Positions 43,230 through 43,487 of a stretch of 43,487 nucleotides of DNA are shown one piece after another (the first letter of the stretch is position 1; each line of letters begins with the position of its first letter). This DNA is from Bacteroidetes oral taxon 274 str. F0058 (GTDB lineage Bacteria; Bacteroidota; Bacteroidia; Bacteroidales; Paludibacteraceae), in contig GG774889.1 of the NCBI GenBank assembly GCA_000163695.1, positions 314,476-357,962 on the forward strand, given 5' to 3'. The translations under genes and the position numbers were made by a program. The notes beneath the pieces were generated by a model that was given only the letters and a program-made list of their open reading frames with translations, made no database searches and was not told where the DNA came from.

Positions 43230-43487
43230 TCAAGATAACTTTAAGGGGTGATTTCTGAAATTTTTGAGCAAAGTTAGGTATAAATTTTGATTTCTGTAAT
43301 TGTATCTAAACTCACACTCCTTAATATGTAGGTAAAATGTATGCCTGTGCACACCTCTGAACTTTGCCAATCGTACTTTACAAAGCCCCCAAAAGTTCTC
43401 TATTCCATTGATATGGTTATGTCCCAAAGCAAATTCATTTTCTCCATGTTTGACTCTGTAATGCCTCTTATAGCCGTAATTAACCAG
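43230..43487 (-). CDS. IS1595-family transposase, 3' part only (runs off the right edge)
   Basis: The frame is open from 43487 to the stop at 43230, so the N-terminal part lies outside the window. The visible 85 residues include YGYKRHYRVKHGENEFA and NHINGIENFWGLCKVRLAK, the conserved final DDE-type Glu motif (H-N-x-I-E-x-F-W). GVHRHTFYLHIKECEFRYN and LYLTLLKN follow. This is typical of IS1595 elements of the ISNwi1/ISPna2 kind. No stop or frameshift is seen, so the copy may be intact. The inverted repeat would be expected at about 43200-43230 but cannot be confirmed without the other end. Confidence 0.85.
   Translation of the reverse strand: MVNYGYKRHYRVKHGENEFALGHNHINGIENFWGLCKVRLAKFRGVHRHTFYLHIKECEFRYNYRNQNLYLTLLKNFRNHPLKLS

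Overview
The window looks like chromosomal DNA from a member of the Bacteroidales (Bacteroidota), probably near the Porphyromonadaceae/Dysgonomonadaceae. Three things support this. Most transcription units are preceded by the Bacteroidota -7 element TAnnTTTG(C), several with a TTTG -33 box 19-21 bases upstream, and there are almost no Shine-Dalgarno sequences. Two secreted proteins carry type IX secretion (T9SS) C-terminal sorting domains. The gene set (PPi-dependent phosphofructokinase, MATE pump, DUF3108/LolA-like pair, sufCD, diNAcManA sugar genes) is typical of the order. No ribosomal RNA, CRISPR array or prophage is visible.

Layout. 0-1.6 kb: a cobalamin riboswitch with its own promoter and a hairpin platform drives a T9SS-sorted surface protein leftward. 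1.6-5.1 kb: rarA converges on sufC-sufD. 5.2-10.4 kb: the rimP-nusA-infB operon, whose leader contains a complete intrinsic terminator between promoter and first gene. 10.5-14.9 kb: a leftward cysS-TPR-GNAT-murE operon. 14.9-19.5 kb: a possible small RNA, a T9SS beta-helix-like protein, a WbpD/WlbB-type sugar N-acetyltransferase, a radical SAM protein with a TTG start, and a GT2 glycosyltransferase. 19.6-23.0 kb: a carboxyltransferase whose biotinyl domain lacks the biotin lysine, tRNA-Phe, and the WlbA/WbpB oxidase. 23.1-25.1 kb: two FKBP prolyl isomerases. 25.2-28.3 kb: DUF3108, LolA-like, HMA and manC genes. 28.4-36 kb: LolC/E-type permease, queA, a large TPR protein, a MATE pump and an outer-membrane protein. 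36-40.5 kb: pfp, a CPBP-family membrane protein with degenerate catalytic motifs, tRNA-Lys and purD.

40.5-43.5 kb is an AT-rich accessory segment. It holds a YoeB-type toxin-antitoxin pair, an unrecognised signal-peptide/transmembrane/zinc-ribbon protein, a PD-(D/E)XK nuclease (PDDEXK_4-like) that appears frameshifted at an A8 tract, and the 3' end of an IS1595-family transposase running off the right edge. A degenerate copy of that transposase end lies at about 35.94 kb and overlaps the promoter of the outer-membrane protein gene.

Functional links. The WlbA- and WlbB-type enzymes, GT2 and ManC belong to surface-polysaccharide synthesis. In Porphyromonas gingivalis the diNAcManA pathway is needed for A-LPS, which anchors T9SS cargo, so the two T9SS proteins here are plausible clients. 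The most interesting leads are the leader terminator ahead of rimP-nusA-infB, the carboxyltransferase without a biotin lysine, the transposon-derived promoter, and the membrane-protein/nuclease pair. No complete new system can be proven from sequence alone.
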